From: Carnobacterium sp. CP1
GTDB lineage: Bacteria > Bacillota > Bacilli > Lactobacillales > Carnobacteriaceae
DNA: 64,000 bases
Direction: 5' to 3'
Assembly: GCF_001483965.1 (NCBI RefSeq)
Contig: NZ_CP010796.1
Coordinates: 558,001-622,000 of the forward strand
Shown: in pieces, positions 47,335 to 56,885 of the stretch
How the letters are laid out: every line of letters starts with the position of its first letter
How positions within the stretch are numbered: the stretch's first letter is position 1
Position numbers and translations under genes: made by a program
Notes under the pieces: generated by a model
Databases searched by the model: none
What the model saw: the letters and a program-made list of their open reading frames with translations, nothing else
Told to the model about the DNA's origin: nothing

Positions 47335-48756
47335 TTATAGAATGTACCGGCTTAAATCCTTGTCTTCCACAATATGCTCAATTTTTTCAGTGACATAATT
47401 TTTAGTAATGGTGATTTCGCCCATTTGCATATCTGGTGCTTCAAACAATAGGTCTTCTAATAATTTTTCTAAAATAGTGTGCAAACGACGCGCACCAATA
47501 TTGTCGGTTTCATGGTTTACACGATAAGCGATATCGGCTAATTGCTCAATGGCTTCAAAAGTAAACGTTACATCAATATTATCTGTCCTCAACATAGCAA
47601 CATATTGTTTGATCAAAGCATTATTAGGCTCTGTTAAAATTTTAACAAAATCTTCTTTCGTTAAATCATCCAATTCAACACGAATTGGAAAACGTCCTTG
47701 TAATTCAGGAATCAAATCGCTTGGTTTCGAAACATGGAAAGCTCCTGAAGCAATAAACAAAATATGATCAGTATGAATCGTACCGTATTTTGTCGATACT
47801 TGTGATCCTTCAACGATCGGCAGAATATCTCGTTGGACTCCTTCGCGAGAAACCTCTCCGGAATTGCTGCCTTTAGATGTGATTTTATCAATCTCGTCAA
47901 TAAAAATAATACCGGAATCTTGCGCCAAACGAATGGCTTCAGAATGGATGTCTTCACGGTTTACTAATTTTTCTGATTCTTCTTGAATCAAGATTTCAAT
48001 GGCTTCTTTAACCGTTACAGAACGTTTCACTTTATTTTTAGGACGCATTGCTCCTAACGTTTCATTCAAATCAATTCCCATTTGTTCTAGACCAGCGTTC
48101 ATAGGGGAACTTTTAGCTTTTTTATTTTCCTCAACTTCGATCGTCACTTCTCTAGTGTCCAATAAACCATCACGAATTTGTTGTTTGATGGTTTCTCGAT
48201 TGGTCGAGATGGCTTCAGTAACTTCTTCTTCCTCTTCTTCAGGATGTTTTGGTCCCACATTCATTCCCATGTTTTGGAACATAGCTTCAAAAGGATTACC
48301 TGATGCCGTTTCTTTTTTCTCTTTTTTAATGCCCGGAACTAAGATTTTAACCAGTCGATCAATAGCTTTTTTCTCGGCTTGTATATAAACGCTTGAATAC
48401 TGGCGTTTTTCGACCAATCCAATAGCGGCTTCTACTAAGTCACGCACCATTGATTCAACGTCTCTTCCAATATAACCCACTTCAGTAAACTTCGTTGCTT
48501 CAACTTTAATAAAAGGTGCCTTAACGATTGTAGCTAGGCGGCGTGCAATCTCCGTCTTTCCTACACCCGTAGCTCCAATCATCAGCATATTTTTTGGTGT
48601 GATTTCTTTTTGCAGGTCTTCATCTAATTGTAAACGGCGATACCGGTTGCGCAATGCAACTGCAACAGATTTTTTAGCTTCTGTCTGGCCAATAATGTAC
48701 TTGTCTAATTCATTCACAATTTCTCTTGGTGTCATATTTTCTAATGTATTCATCAT
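47335..48756 (-). CDS. hslU: HslU (ClpY) ATPase subunit of the HslUV protease
   Basis: AAA+ unfoldase that feeds substrates to HslV. The 473 residues carry Walker A MIGATGVGKTEIARRLA (about 57-73), Walker B GIIFIDEIDKI, a sensor region and a variable insertion domain (about 110-240) rich in charged residues. It ends EDLSRYIL-style (DKDLSRYIL), the C-terminal tail that inserts into HslV. It starts 13 nt after hslV. Confidence 0.96.
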   Translation of the reverse strand: MMNTLENMTPREIVNELDKYIIGQTEAKKSVAVALRNRYRRLQLDEDLQKEITPKNMLMIGATGVGKTEIARRLATIVKAPFIKVEATKFTEVGYIGRDVESMVRDLVEAAIGLVEKRQYSSVYIQAEKKAIDRLVKILVPGIKKEKKETASGNPFEAMFQNMGMNVGPKHPEEEEEEVTEAISTNRETIKQQIRDGLLDTREVTIEVEENKKAKSSPMNAGLEQMGIDLNETLGAMRPKNKVKRSVTVKEAIEILIQEESEKLVNREDIHSEAIRLAQDSGIIFIDEIDKITSKGSNSGEVSREGVQRDILPIVEGSQVSTKYGTIHTDHILFIASGAFHVSKPSDLIPELQGRFPIRVELDDLTKEDFVKILTEPNNALIKQYVAMLRTDNIDVTFTFEAIEQLADIAYRVNHETDNIGARRLHTILEKLLEDLLFEAPDMQMGEITITKNYVTEKIEHIVEDKDLSRYIL

Positions 48757-48768
48757 TTCATCACGTCC

Positions 48769-49308
48769 TTATAATTCTTCGACAATAATATTATGGTTGG
48801 TAAAGACACAAATATCGGCAGCTACATTTAAACTCTCTTGTGCAATTTCAGCAGCTGTTAAATGATCTCCGTGTTTTTTTAAAGCTCGTCCTGCTGCAAG
48901 TGCAAAGTTTCCACCTGATCCAATCGCTAAGACACCATCATCTGGTTGGATGACTTCCCCACTTCCTGAAACCATTAACATCTCTTCTTTGTTCATGACA
49001 ATCAGCAAGGCTTCTAATTTTTGAAGAGCTCGGTCAGTCCGCCATTCTTGCGCAAGTTCAACTGCTGCACGAGTTAGATTGCCTTTGTATTCGTTTAATT
49101 TTCCTTCGAATTTTTCTTCTAAAGTAAACGCGTCTGCTACACTTCCGGCAAACCCAACTAGTACTTCTCCATTATAGATGCGGCGTACTTTACGAGCCGT
49201 TCCTTTCATGATCACACTTTCGCCCATTGTCACTTGGCCATCGCCAGACATTGCACAAGAGCCGTTGTGTTGGATCGCAAAGATCGTTGTTGCGTGAAAT
49301 GTTGTCAT
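48769..49308 (-). CDS. hslV: HslV (ClpQ) peptidase subunit
   Basis: Threonine-type peptidase of the HslUV complex. The ATG at 49308 is chosen because GGAGGAATAACG lies just upstream; a seven-codon extension starts before the ribosome site. The 179-residue protein begins [12 protein letters not shown]. It carries the N-terminal extension seen in Bacillus ClpQ, which has Ser at position 2; here it is Thr, and Thr7 aligns with the usual catalytic Thr. GDGQVTMG and [16 protein letters not shown] complete the fold. Confidence 0.94.
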   Translation of the reverse strand: MTTFHATTIFAIQHNGSCAMSGDGQVTMGESVIMKGTARKVRRIYNGEVLVGFAGSVADAFTLEEKFEGKLNEYKGNLTRAAVELAQEWRTDRALQKLEALLIVMNKEEMLMVSGSGEVIQPDDGVLAIGSGGNFALAAGRALKKHGDHLTAAEIAQESLNVAADICVFTNHNIIVEEL

Positions 49309-49341
49309 CGTTATTCCTCCATTGTTCAATCATTCTAGTTA

Positions 49342-50241
49342 TCAGGCTCTAGGATGAAATTGACGGTAATTTTTTTGTAAATGTTCTTTGGTAACATGGG
49401 CATAAATTTGCGTAGACGATAAGCTGGCGTGTCCTAATAACTCTTGGACAGTTCGCATATCTGCTCCATTGTTTAATAAATGTGTAGCAAATGTATGCCT
49501 CAACATATGAGGATGAATATCTGCTGTCAAACTACTTTTTTTTATGATTTGATTTAAGACGTATTCAATACCGGATACAGATATCTGATCGCCATAATGA
49601 TTCACAAACAGATAATCATGTTCTTTATGGTATTTAGCCATTAATACACTCCGACATTTTTCCAGGTATTCTTCGATCGCCACACTTGCGTAGTGTCCAA
49701 ACGGCACATAACGTTCTTTATTGCCTTTCCCATGAATCAAAACAACGCTTAAATCAAAATCGATATCTTTTATGCTGATCCCTCTGCATTCGCTGACCCG
49801 TATCCCTGTACCATATAGAACTTCTAAAAGAGCTTCATTCCGAAAATCGAGCGGTTTATCGCCTTTAACGGTTTGAAATAGAGCTTCCATTTCTTTCTCA
49901 TAAAAAAAACGCGGTAAACGAAGCGTTTTCTTTTTTAAATGTATATAAGAAAACGGATTTTCTGCAACCACATGGTTTTTTAAAAGAAATTGATAGAAAG
50001 CTCTTAAACTCGATATCTTTCTTGAAATTGTATTGCGGCTTAGCTCGCGTTCTGTTAGTTCGCCTAAAAAAATCCGAACATCTTGCAAGGTCACGGCTTC
50101 ATATGCTGCATCGCCCGTTTCAAGCAAAAAATTCGAAAAATCAAGAATATCTTCTTCATAAGCTTTTTTGGTAAGTTCAGAGTAGTGACGTTCAGTGATC
50201 AAGTATTGTAAAAAAGTTGTTTTCAATTCATGATTATTCAA
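49342..50241 (-). CDS. xerC: tyrosine recombinase XerC (CodV)
   Basis: Site-specific recombinase that resolves chromosome dimers at dif. The start is probably TTG at 50241, six nt after GGAGGG, giving 299 residues, the family length; a GTG at 50256 overlaps that ribosome site. Catalytic residues are visible: Arg in GTGIRVSE (about 148), Lys in [20 protein letters not shown] (His and Arg, about 241-244), [14 protein letters not shown] (His and the nucleophile Tyr, about 276). First gene of the cod operon. Confidence 0.93.
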   Translation of the reverse strand: MNNHELKTTFLQYLITERHYSELTKKAYEEDILDFSNFLLETGDAAYEAVTLQDVRIFLGELTERELSRNTISRKISSLRAFYQFLLKNHVVAENPFSYIHLKKKTLRLPRFFYEKEMEALFQTVKGDKPLDFRNEALLEVLYGTGIRVSECRGISIKDIDFDLSVVLIHGKGNKERYVPFGHYASVAIEEYLEKCRSVLMAKYHKEHDYLFVNHYGDQISVSGIEYVLNQIIKKSSLTADIHPHMLRHTFATHLLNNGADMRTVQELLGHASLSSTQIYAHVTKEHLQKNYRQFHPRA

Positions 50242-50414
50242 AAAAAGTCCCTCCACTCATATGACAAAGTTACTTTATCATAGAAGCAAAGGGATTACAA
50301 TTGATTGTGTTTCAAACTTATCGAAATTTTAAACTATTCTGTCTTTTTTTAAAACCGCTGTTTATACCTGTTTAGTTCTTTTATCTTTCATCGGGAAAGC
50401 ACAGCGCTGCTTTA

Positions 50415-52490
50415 TTATTGTACTTCTTCTTTATACTCACAGTGACTGCAAATCACTTGCTTTTTCCCTTTAGTTTTCTTTTCAACTAAATAATGATCGC
50501 ATTTTGGACAGTTTCTGCCAATCGGTTTATCCCATGAAACGAATTCGCAAGCTGGGTAACGATCACAACCATAAAACAACCGATTTTTCTTCGATTTCCG
50601 TTCAATCACTTGGCCTTCTTTACATGTCGGACAAGTGACGCCAATTTCTTTGACGATAGCTTTCGTATTGCGGCATTCAGGAAAATTACTGCAAGCATAA
50701 AACTTACCATACCGTCCTAGTTTGATGACCATTGGATGGCCACATAACTCACAATCGAAACCAGCAGGTTCATCTTTGATTTGGATTTTTTCAATGGTTT
50801 CTTCAGCTGTTTCAACTTCTTTAATAAACGGTTGATAGAAACGATCGATAACATTCACCCATTTTTCTTTACCCTCTTCGACAGCATCTAAGTCTTTTTC
50901 CATTTCTGCTGTAAAATGAGTATCAACGATTTGCGGGAAAAATTCAACGACTAAATTATTGACGATCATACCCAACTCGGTTGGTTCAAACCGCTTACTT
51001 TGCAACTTCACATAATATCTTTTTTGGATGGTATTAAGTGTTGGAGCATAGGTAGAAGGACGACCAACTCCATTTTCTTCCAGTGTCCGGATCAATGTTG
51101 CTTCAGAAAAGCGAGCTGGCGGTTGAGTAAAGTGCTGTTTCGGTTCAATGTCAACCGATTGAACACGGTCGCCTTTTTCCATCTCGGGTAAGATGTTTTC
51201 TTTTTCTTCTTTCCCGTCATCGGTTCCTTCCACATAAACTTTTTGATAACCAGGGAACTTAAGTGTTGAACCATTTGCTCTAAACAGAATGGCATTTTGA
51301 ACAATATCAACTTTTACTGTATCAAAAACTGCAGGGGTCATTTGACTAGCAACTAACCGTGACCAGATAAGATTGTAGAGTTTATATTGATCCTTTGTCA
51401 AATGCTTTTCGATTTCTTTAGGTGTCCGCATCACGCTTGATGGTCGGATAGCTTCATGGGCATCTTGAGAACTAGCCGACTTTTTAGCTATACGGGGTTT
51501 TGAAGCAGAATACTCTGGTCCAAACTCTTTAGTGATGTATTCCGCAACTTCGTTCTTAGCAGATTCAGCGATCCGTGTAGAATCTGTCCGCATATAGGTA
51601 ATCAAACCAACGGCTCCGCCACGCCCCAATGAGATCCCTTCATAAAGCTGCTGAGCGATCATCATGGTTTTTTGTGTTCTGAAATTTAATTTTCGTGCAG
51701 CTTCTTGTTGTAGAGTACTTGTTTTAAAAGGCAAAGCGGGATTACGTTTGCGTTCTTTTTTAGTTACTTTGGTAACGTCAAAATCATTGCCTTTGATTTC
51801 TTGAATCACTTTTTGAACATCCTCAGCATTGCCTAAATTCATTTTTTTGCCGTTTAAACCATAAAAATTGGCTTTGAATTTTTTGGTCCCTTTTTTAAAA
51901 TTCCCAGCAATGCTCCAGTATTCTTCTGGTTTAAACTCATTGATCTCTGTTTCACGTTCACAAATAAGTTTTAAGGCAATCGATTGAACTCGTCCAGCAC
52001 TAAGACCTTTTTTGACTTTCTTCCATAAAATAGGGCTAATCGTATAGCCTACTAAACGGTCTAAAATTCGGCGAGCCTGCTGTGAGTTTACCAATTCCAT
52101 ATCGATGGAACGGGGTTCTTTAAATGCACCTTTGACGGCTTCTTTTGTAATTTCATTAAAAACGACTCGATTTTTAGCTTCACTGTCTAATCCCAGAAGA
52201 AAGCTAAGGTGCCATGCGATAGCTTCTCCTTCTCTATCCGGGTCAGCTGCGAGGAAAACTTTTTCAGCCTTTTTAGCGTAACCTTTTAGTTCTTTTATTA
52301 GAGGCCCTTTTCCACGTATGGAAATGTATTCGGGTTCATAGTTATTTTCTACATCAATTGCCATGCGGCTTTTTGGCAAGTCACGAATATGACCTAGACT
52401 AGCAACAACTTTGTAGTTTTTTCCTAAATATTTTTCAATTGTTTTTGCTTTCGCAGGCGATTCTACAATCACCAGGTATTTATAGGCCAA
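50415..52490 (-). CDS. topA: DNA topoisomerase I
   Basis: Relaxes negatively supercoiled DNA. The start is TTG at 52490, seven nt after AAAGGAG, giving [22 protein letters not shown] and 691 residues, the usual length; the longer ATG frame has no ribosome site. It has the TOPRIM motif [13 protein letters not shown] (about 98-110), the active-site Tyr in [12 protein letters not shown] (about 296), and three C-terminal four-Cys zinc motifs (CELCGHPM...C, CPTCKEG...C, CPKCDHY...C). Confidence 0.96.
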   Translation of the reverse strand: MAYKYLVIVESPAKAKTIEKYLGKNYKVVASLGHIRDLPKSRMAIDVENNYEPEYISIRGKGPLIKELKGYAKKAEKVFLAADPDREGEAIAWHLSFLLGLDSEAKNRVVFNEITKEAVKGAFKEPRSIDMELVNSQQARRILDRLVGYTISPILWKKVKKGLSAGRVQSIALKLICERETEINEFKPEEYWSIAGNFKKGTKKFKANFYGLNGKKMNLGNAEDVQKVIQEIKGNDFDVTKVTKKERKRNPALPFKTSTLQQEAARKLNFRTQKTMMIAQQLYEGISLGRGGAVGLITYMRTDSTRIAESAKNEVAEYITKEFGPEYSASKPRIAKKSASSQDAHEAIRPSSVMRTPKEIEKHLTKDQYKLYNLIWSRLVASQMTPAVFDTVKVDIVQNAILFRANGSTLKFPGYQKVYVEGTDDGKEEKENILPEMEKGDRVQSVDIEPKQHFTQPPARFSEATLIRTLEENGVGRPSTYAPTLNTIQKRYYVKLQSKRFEPTELGMIVNNLVVEFFPQIVDTHFTAEMEKDLDAVEEGKEKWVNVIDRFYQPFIKEVETAEETIEKIQIKDEPAGFDCELCGHPMVIKLGRYGKFYACSNFPECRNTKAIVKEIGVTCPTCKEGQVIERKSKKNRLFYGCDRYPACEFVSWDKPIGRNCPKCDHYLVEKKTKGKKQVICSHCEYKEEVQ

Positions 52491-52729
52491 TGGAATGCTC
52501 CTTTCAAATGAGCTCTTATTTTCTATTTTCAGCACTTTCTTTGCTAAAAGAGAAATCGTTAATAATCTTATGCTATCTAAAGGCCCTTTGTCAACTATTG
52601 ATATCTCCTCTTAAAAAACAGCTTCCTCAATGTTCTCTCTTAAATAGAAGAAAAAGAAGACTATTTTGATCTTATACTGAGTTCATTTGTATTCTATGAA
52701 CCATCTAATGTTCTTTGCTAATGACTGTT

Positions 52730-53599
52730 TCAAAACGTTATTTCTTCTAAGATATGAGCAGCCGATAAGACACACTTAGCCCCATGCAAAATCAAATCAT
52801 TTGTTCCTTCAACACCAGGATTGGTGATGTCTCCAGGTACAGCAAAAACTTCTCTTCCTTCTTGTAACGCTAGATTAGCTGTAATTAAACTTCCGCTACG
52901 GTATTTTGCTTCTATTACTAACGTCCCTAAAGACAAGCCGGCAATGATTCGATTTCTCATCGGAAAATGATGGCGTAATGGTTTGGCACCTAAAGGATAT
53001 TCTGAAAGCAATAAATGCTCTTGACCGATTTTTTCTTGCAGTGCTTTGTGCTCATAAGGGTAAACACGATCCAAACCCGTTCCAACAACAGCAACCGTTT
53101 TTCCTTTTTCGCGCATTGTTTTTTGATGAACAGCACAATCGATTCCCTTGGCTAGTCCACTAACCATCACGATATCATTTTTAACCAACTCCGGCAGCAG
53201 TCGGTTTAAGACATTTTCACCATAAGCGCTACTCTTTCTGGACCCTACAACAGCTAATAACCGCTGCTCTAATAAAGATAGATCGCCTTGATAAAACAGC
53301 AAGACGGGTGGATTATAGATTTGTCTTAAATATTCAGGGTACTGATCATCTAAAATCGTTAGCCAACGGATATTTTTTGTTTGATAGCGTTGAAAAAGCA
53401 ACTCTAGTTGAACGGCAGCATAGCTGTTTAAAAAAGTTTTTGTGTGTGCTGGAGTTAATTTTACATTTACGGACAACTCATAAGCAGATGAGTAAGGGTT
53501 ATCTAGTAAGGCAGAAATCATACGTAGTTTACTGGCAGGTCCGATACCGCCACAATGCGATAAATGAAAAATCCTTTGATTTAGTAATTGTTTGTCCAT
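52730..53599 (-). CDS. dprA: DNA processing protein DprA
   Basis: Loads RecA on incoming single-stranded DNA during transformation. The 289 residues contain a short N-terminal helical region and the Rossmann-like DprA core: VVGSRKSSAYGENVL (about 117-131), VSGLAKGIDCAVHQ, SEYPLGAKPLRHHFPMRNRIIAGLS and VPGDITNPGVEGTN. The order rnhB-dprA-topA follows the Bacillus arrangement. Confidence 0.95.
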   Translation of the reverse strand: MDKQLLNQRIFHLSHCGGIGPASKLRMISALLDNPYSSAYELSVNVKLTPAHTKTFLNSYAAVQLELLFQRYQTKNIRWLTILDDQYPEYLRQIYNPPVLLFYQGDLSLLEQRLLAVVGSRKSSAYGENVLNRLLPELVKNDIVMVSGLAKGIDCAVHQKTMREKGKTVAVVGTGLDRVYPYEHKALQEKIGQEHLLLSEYPLGAKPLRHHFPMRNRIIAGLSLGTLVIEAKYRSGSLITANLALQEGREVFAVPGDITNPGVEGTNDLILHGAKCVLSAAHILEEITF

Positions 53600-53713
53600 C
53601 TTTTCTGCTCCTTCGTTTCATGGTCTATTTAGTCTGATGACAATCAGATTTATTATCCGCAAAGCAGAACTTCTTTATTTATTATTTATTATAATGAAGA
53701 GATCTCTATACGA

Positions 53714-53751
53714 AAAAAACTGAAGCTCATGTCTTTCATGAGCTTCAGTCG
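53714..53751 (-). terminator. terminator of the rbgA-rnhB unit
   Basis: CTGAAGCTCATG and complement around a four-base loop; followed by T8 on the minus strand. Confidence 0.9.
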
Positions 53752-53759
53752 TGTGTTTA

Positions 53760-54539
53760 TTAATAAAGTTGTAATCTATTTCGGACAGGTGCAAAAGAAT
53801 GGCGATGAATCGGACAAACGCCTAACGTCTCCAAGCCTTCTAAATGCACTTTTGTGCCATAACCTGCATTTTGAGCAAACCCGTATCCTGGATAAAGGCG
53901 ATCATACTCCGCCATCATCCGATCACGCGTCACTTTTGCAACGATACTTGCTGCGGCAATCGATAAACTTTTCGCATCTCCCTTGATGAGACTTTCTTGA
54001 GGAATCGAAGTTGGCAACTGCATAGCGTCAATCAGCAAATGCTCTGGAGCAATCGGCAATTTTTGAATAGCTTCAAGCATGGCTAATTTAGTTGCTTGGT
54101 AAATATTGACCTCGTCAATAACCGAATGCTCTTTCACCCCTATACCGATGGCTAAAGCTTTGGCTTGAATTTCATCAAATAATTGATCGCGTTTCTCGCT
54201 GGACAGCTGTTTTGAATCATTGATCTCTAAAACATGAAAATCCTGAGGCAAAATCACTGCTGCCGTAACAACTGGTCCAGCTAACGGACCACGGCCGACT
54301 TCATCGATTCCTGCGACAAACTGGATGCCATTAGCCCAAAGGTGTTTTTCAATTTGCAGCATTTTTTGATAATTTTCTTCTAATAATTGTTTTTTTTCAA
54401 GTCTTTTTTCCCAGGCTTTCAAAGCTGTGCCCACACCTTTTCGGGTATCTGCTTTGAGCGCTAAAAGGCGTTCATCAGAAGGATGCTCAATCGTTGTCAA
54501 CAACTCTTTGACCGCCATAATGGACAGTGGCTTTTCCAT
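53760..54539 (-). CDS. rnhB: ribonuclease HII
   Basis: Cleaves RNA-DNA hybrids and removes single ribonucleotides from DNA. The start at 54539 follows GGGGCAGAG just past the rbgA stop, giving 259 residues; a 15-codon upstream extension inside rbgA is less likely. Catalytic acids lie in VAGIDEVGRGPLAGPVV (Asp and Glu, about 77-80) and in LLIDAMQLP; SIAAASIVAKVTRD and YGFAQNAGYGTKVHLE are family motifs. Confidence 0.95.
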   Translation of the reverse strand: MEKPLSIMAVKELLTTIEHPSDERLLALKADTRKGVGTALKAWEKRLEKKQLLEENYQKMLQIEKHLWANGIQFVAGIDEVGRGPLAGPVVTAAVILPQDFHVLEINDSKQLSSEKRDQLFDEIQAKALAIGIGVKEHSVIDEVNIYQATKLAMLEAIQKLPIAPEHLLIDAMQLPTSIPQESLIKGDAKSLSIAAASIVAKVTRDRMMAEYDRLYPGYGFAQNAGYGTKVHLEGLETLGVCPIHRHSFAPVRNRLQLY

Positions 54540-54540
54540 G

Positions 54541-55410
54541 TTACTCTGCCCCTTTTTCTGGTATTGATACTGCAGGAACCGCATCTAATGTATAGCGCCC
54601 TACTTTTCCGCTTCTAATTTCATAGATGATCATCTCCGCAGCACGGCTATAATCCTCTCTAAATCCTCTTTTTTCGGTAATCAGCATCAACATTTCCGGC
54701 GAAGGCAAAACGATCTCTTCAGCGGTTAACTTATAACGATCAGCCAATTGTTCCGGGTAGTGCTGCTGCATTACTTCTATTCCATATAAAGCAATATCAT
54801 CTAATTGCAAAATAGTATCTTTAATCGCTCCTGTTAAAGCCAGTTTTTTTCCAACTTCTGGGTCTTCAAATTTCGGCCAAAGAATTCCTGGAGTATCCAG
54901 TAAATCAAGTTCTTTGTTTAATCTTAGCCATTGCTGAGCTTTCGTTACGCCAGGTCTATTGCCTGTCTTAGCAATATTTTTCTTAACGAATCGATTGATC
55001 AGTGTAGATTTTCCGACGTTTGGTATTCCAATACTCATCGCCCGGATTGGACGTGGTTTTCGGCCTTGAGCAGCCATTCGATCAAATTTAGGTTTTAATA
55101 ATCTCTTAGCTTCACTCATAACTTTTTTCATGCCAATACCTTCTTGCGCAACTATCGGAACGGCAGAAATCCCTTGTTTATTAAAGTAGCTGACCCATTT
55201 TTGAGTCAACGCCTCATCAGCTAAATCGCTTTTATTTAAAATAACTATCCGTGGTTTGTCGCCAATCAATTCATCCAGAATAGGATTACGGCTAGAAAGC
55301 GGAATCCTAGCATCTACTAATTCAAAAATAACATCTACTAACGTTAACTTTTCAGTCACTTGTCTTCTTGCTTTGGCCATATGGCCTGGAAACCATTGTA
55401 TCGTTGTCAT
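54541..55410 (-). CDS. rbgA: ribosome biogenesis GTPase RbgA (YlqF)
   Basis: Circularly permuted GTPase needed for late 50S assembly. The 289 residues show the motif order G4-G1-G3: NKSDLAD (about 58-64), GIPNVGKSTLINR (about 126-138), DTPGILWP. WFPGHMAKA at the N-terminus is the family signature. AAAGGAGCG precedes the ATG. Coupled to rnhB (the stop and the next ATG are within a few bases). Confidence 0.96.
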   Translation of the reverse strand: MTTIQWFPGHMAKARRQVTEKLTLVDVIFELVDARIPLSSRNPILDELIGDKPRIVILNKSDLADEALTQKWVSYFNKQGISAVPIVAQEGIGMKKVMSEAKRLLKPKFDRMAAQGRKPRPIRAMSIGIPNVGKSTLINRFVKKNIAKTGNRPGVTKAQQWLRLNKELDLLDTPGILWPKFEDPEVGKKLALTGAIKDTILQLDDIALYGIEVMQQHYPEQLADRYKLTAEEIVLPSPEMLMLITEKRGFREDYSRAAEMIIYEIRSGKVGRYTLDAVPAVSIPEKGAE

Positions 55411-55436
55411 TGTATCGCTCCTTTTATTTCTTCAAA

Positions 55437-55473
55437 AAAAAAGGTGAAGAGCAGAATCGCTCCCCCTTTTTGA
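55437..55473 (-). terminator. terminator after the signal peptidase I pair
   Basis: AAAAAGG...GAGC and GCTC...CCTTTTT form a stem with a small internal loop; the A-run at the left becomes a U-tract on the minus strand. Confidence 0.65.
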
Positions 55474-55491
55474 TTTAATGCTTTTTTCTGC

Positions 55492-56145
55492 TTACTCTTT
55501 GATCATACCAAAGTCTTTTAAAGGCCAAATTCGGATATCTGTAGTGCCAGAAACCGTTTCTTTATCGATAAATCCAAAAGAACGACTGTCTTTAGAGTTC
55601 GTTCGGTTATCTCCCAATACAAAATAAGAATTTTCCGGAACTTTTTCCATCCCAGTCACCGAAGCCAACGTAAAGTTTTCGGTAAATGATTCGCCTGGAG
55701 CTAATTCTGATTTTGATTCCTCTAGGTAAGGTTCTGCTACGGCTTCTCCATTCACGTACAACGTCTCGTCCATTACCATGATTTCATCACCTGGCATCCC
55801 GATGACACGCTTAATGTATTGCTTTTCCGGATCATCTGGAGCAGGAAAAACAATTAAATCAAACCGTTCAGTCTCTTCAATTTTATTTAAAATCAAACGA
55901 TCTTGGTCGTGAAGGGTCGGGTACATTGATTCTCCGTCGACACTAACCGGAACAAATAAAAAATGACGAATCAATAAAAAGATAATGACTGCTATAACGA
56001 CATATAATAAAGTACTGAAGGCCTCTTCCAACCAAGTTTTCCTCTTTTTGTTTTTAGGTTTCTTACCCAAATTGTACTTTAAACGTCTAGGCTCAAACTG
56101 CTCTTCTTGAGCATCTCGACCATCCGAATAAGTTGTTTTATTCAT
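55492..56145 (-). CDS. lepB: type I signal peptidase (copy with long cytoplasmic N-tail)
   Basis: Removes signal peptides of exported proteins. The 217 residues have a charged cytoplasmic N-terminal tail of about 38 residues, one membrane helix (LLYVVIAVIIFLLIRHFLF), the catalytic Ser in VDGESMYPTL (about 76) and the general-base Lys in YIKRVIGMPGDE (about 117), then VLGDNRTNSKDSR. It lies 27 nt after a second, shorter paralogue. Confidence 0.94.
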   Translation of the reverse strand: MNKTTYSDGRDAQEEQFEPRRLKYNLGKKPKNKKRKTWLEEAFSTLLYVVIAVIIFLLIRHFLFVPVSVDGESMYPTLHDQDRLILNKIEETERFDLIVFPAPDDPEKQYIKRVIGMPGDEIMVMDETLYVNGEAVAEPYLEESKSELAPGESFTENFTLASVTGMEKVPENSYFVLGDNRTNSKDSRSFGFIDKETVSGTTDIRIWPLKDFGMIKE

Positions 56146-56172
56146 TGACTACCACCACTACCTTCTATTAAA

Positions 56173-56718
56173 TTATTGAACAATGGATAAACGCTGGAAC
56201 GGAAAATAAATCATCGTTGTTTCACCGATAATAGCAGATGATGGGATAGACCCAAAATAACGACTATCATTACTAGATCGCCGATTGTCTCCTAAAACAA
56301 AATACTCGTCTTCCGGCACTGTTTTTTGGCCCGTCAGTTCTTCTAAAGTAAAATCAGAAGTCCAGGTTCCGCCAGCATGGTTTACGAAATCATTTTCCAG
56401 GAAAGGCTCTTCAATTGGACGATCATCAATGTACAATTGATCGTCTTCGTAACGCAATGTCTCATTAGGCAACCCAATGACACGTTTGACCAATGTTCGG
56501 TTGGAAGCATCTTTAAAGACAATCAAATCAAACCGATTAATATGATAAATTGTTTCTACGATAATCTGATCACTTTGTTGAAACGTTGGAATCATTGAAG
56601 AACCTTCAATCGTCATTGGTAAAAAAATGAAGTTTCGAAAAAAAGCTGTCAGGACCAGCGCTAATAAAAATGGTTTGACCCAATCCCATACTTGATTCCT
56701 CCAAGTTTTTTTTTCCAT
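56173..56718 (-). CDS. type I signal peptidase (short copy)
   Basis: A 181-residue paralogue of the adjacent lepB product. It has a short N-terminus, one membrane helix (PFLLALVLTAFFRNFIFLP), the catalytic Ser in IEGSSMIPTF (about 40) and Lys in LVKRVIGLPNE (about 78), and VLGDNRRSSNDSR. Both copies keep the Ser-Lys dyad, so both should be active; division of labour between substrates is inferred from the tandem arrangement. Confidence 0.93.
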   Translation of the reverse strand: MEKKTWRNQVWDWVKPFLLALVLTAFFRNFIFLPMTIEGSSMIPTFQQSDQIIVETIYHINRFDLIVFKDASNRTLVKRVIGLPNETLRYEDDQLYIDDRPIEEPFLENDFVNHAGGTWTSDFTLEELTGQKTVPEDEYFVLGDNRRSSNDSRYFGSIPSSAIIGETTMIYFPFQRLSIVQ

Positions 56719-56807
56719 ACTTGTCGCTCCAAACTAATCTATTTGACTCTATCATACAAGAAAACGTTGAAAATAACTATTCATTTCCTTAAAAAAATGC
56801 CTAATAA

Positions 56808-56842
56808 AAAAAGGAAGATTGCGTGTACCATCTTCCTTTCTT
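56808..56842 (-). terminator. terminator of the S41 peptidase gene
   Basis: AAGGAAGAT and ATCTTCCTT flank an 10-base loop; the A-run at 56804-56812 gives T8 on the minus strand. Confidence 0.85.
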
Positions 56843-56885
56843 CTTTTTCTATTTTTAATTTTAATGAATGGTCGGCAACTAAACT

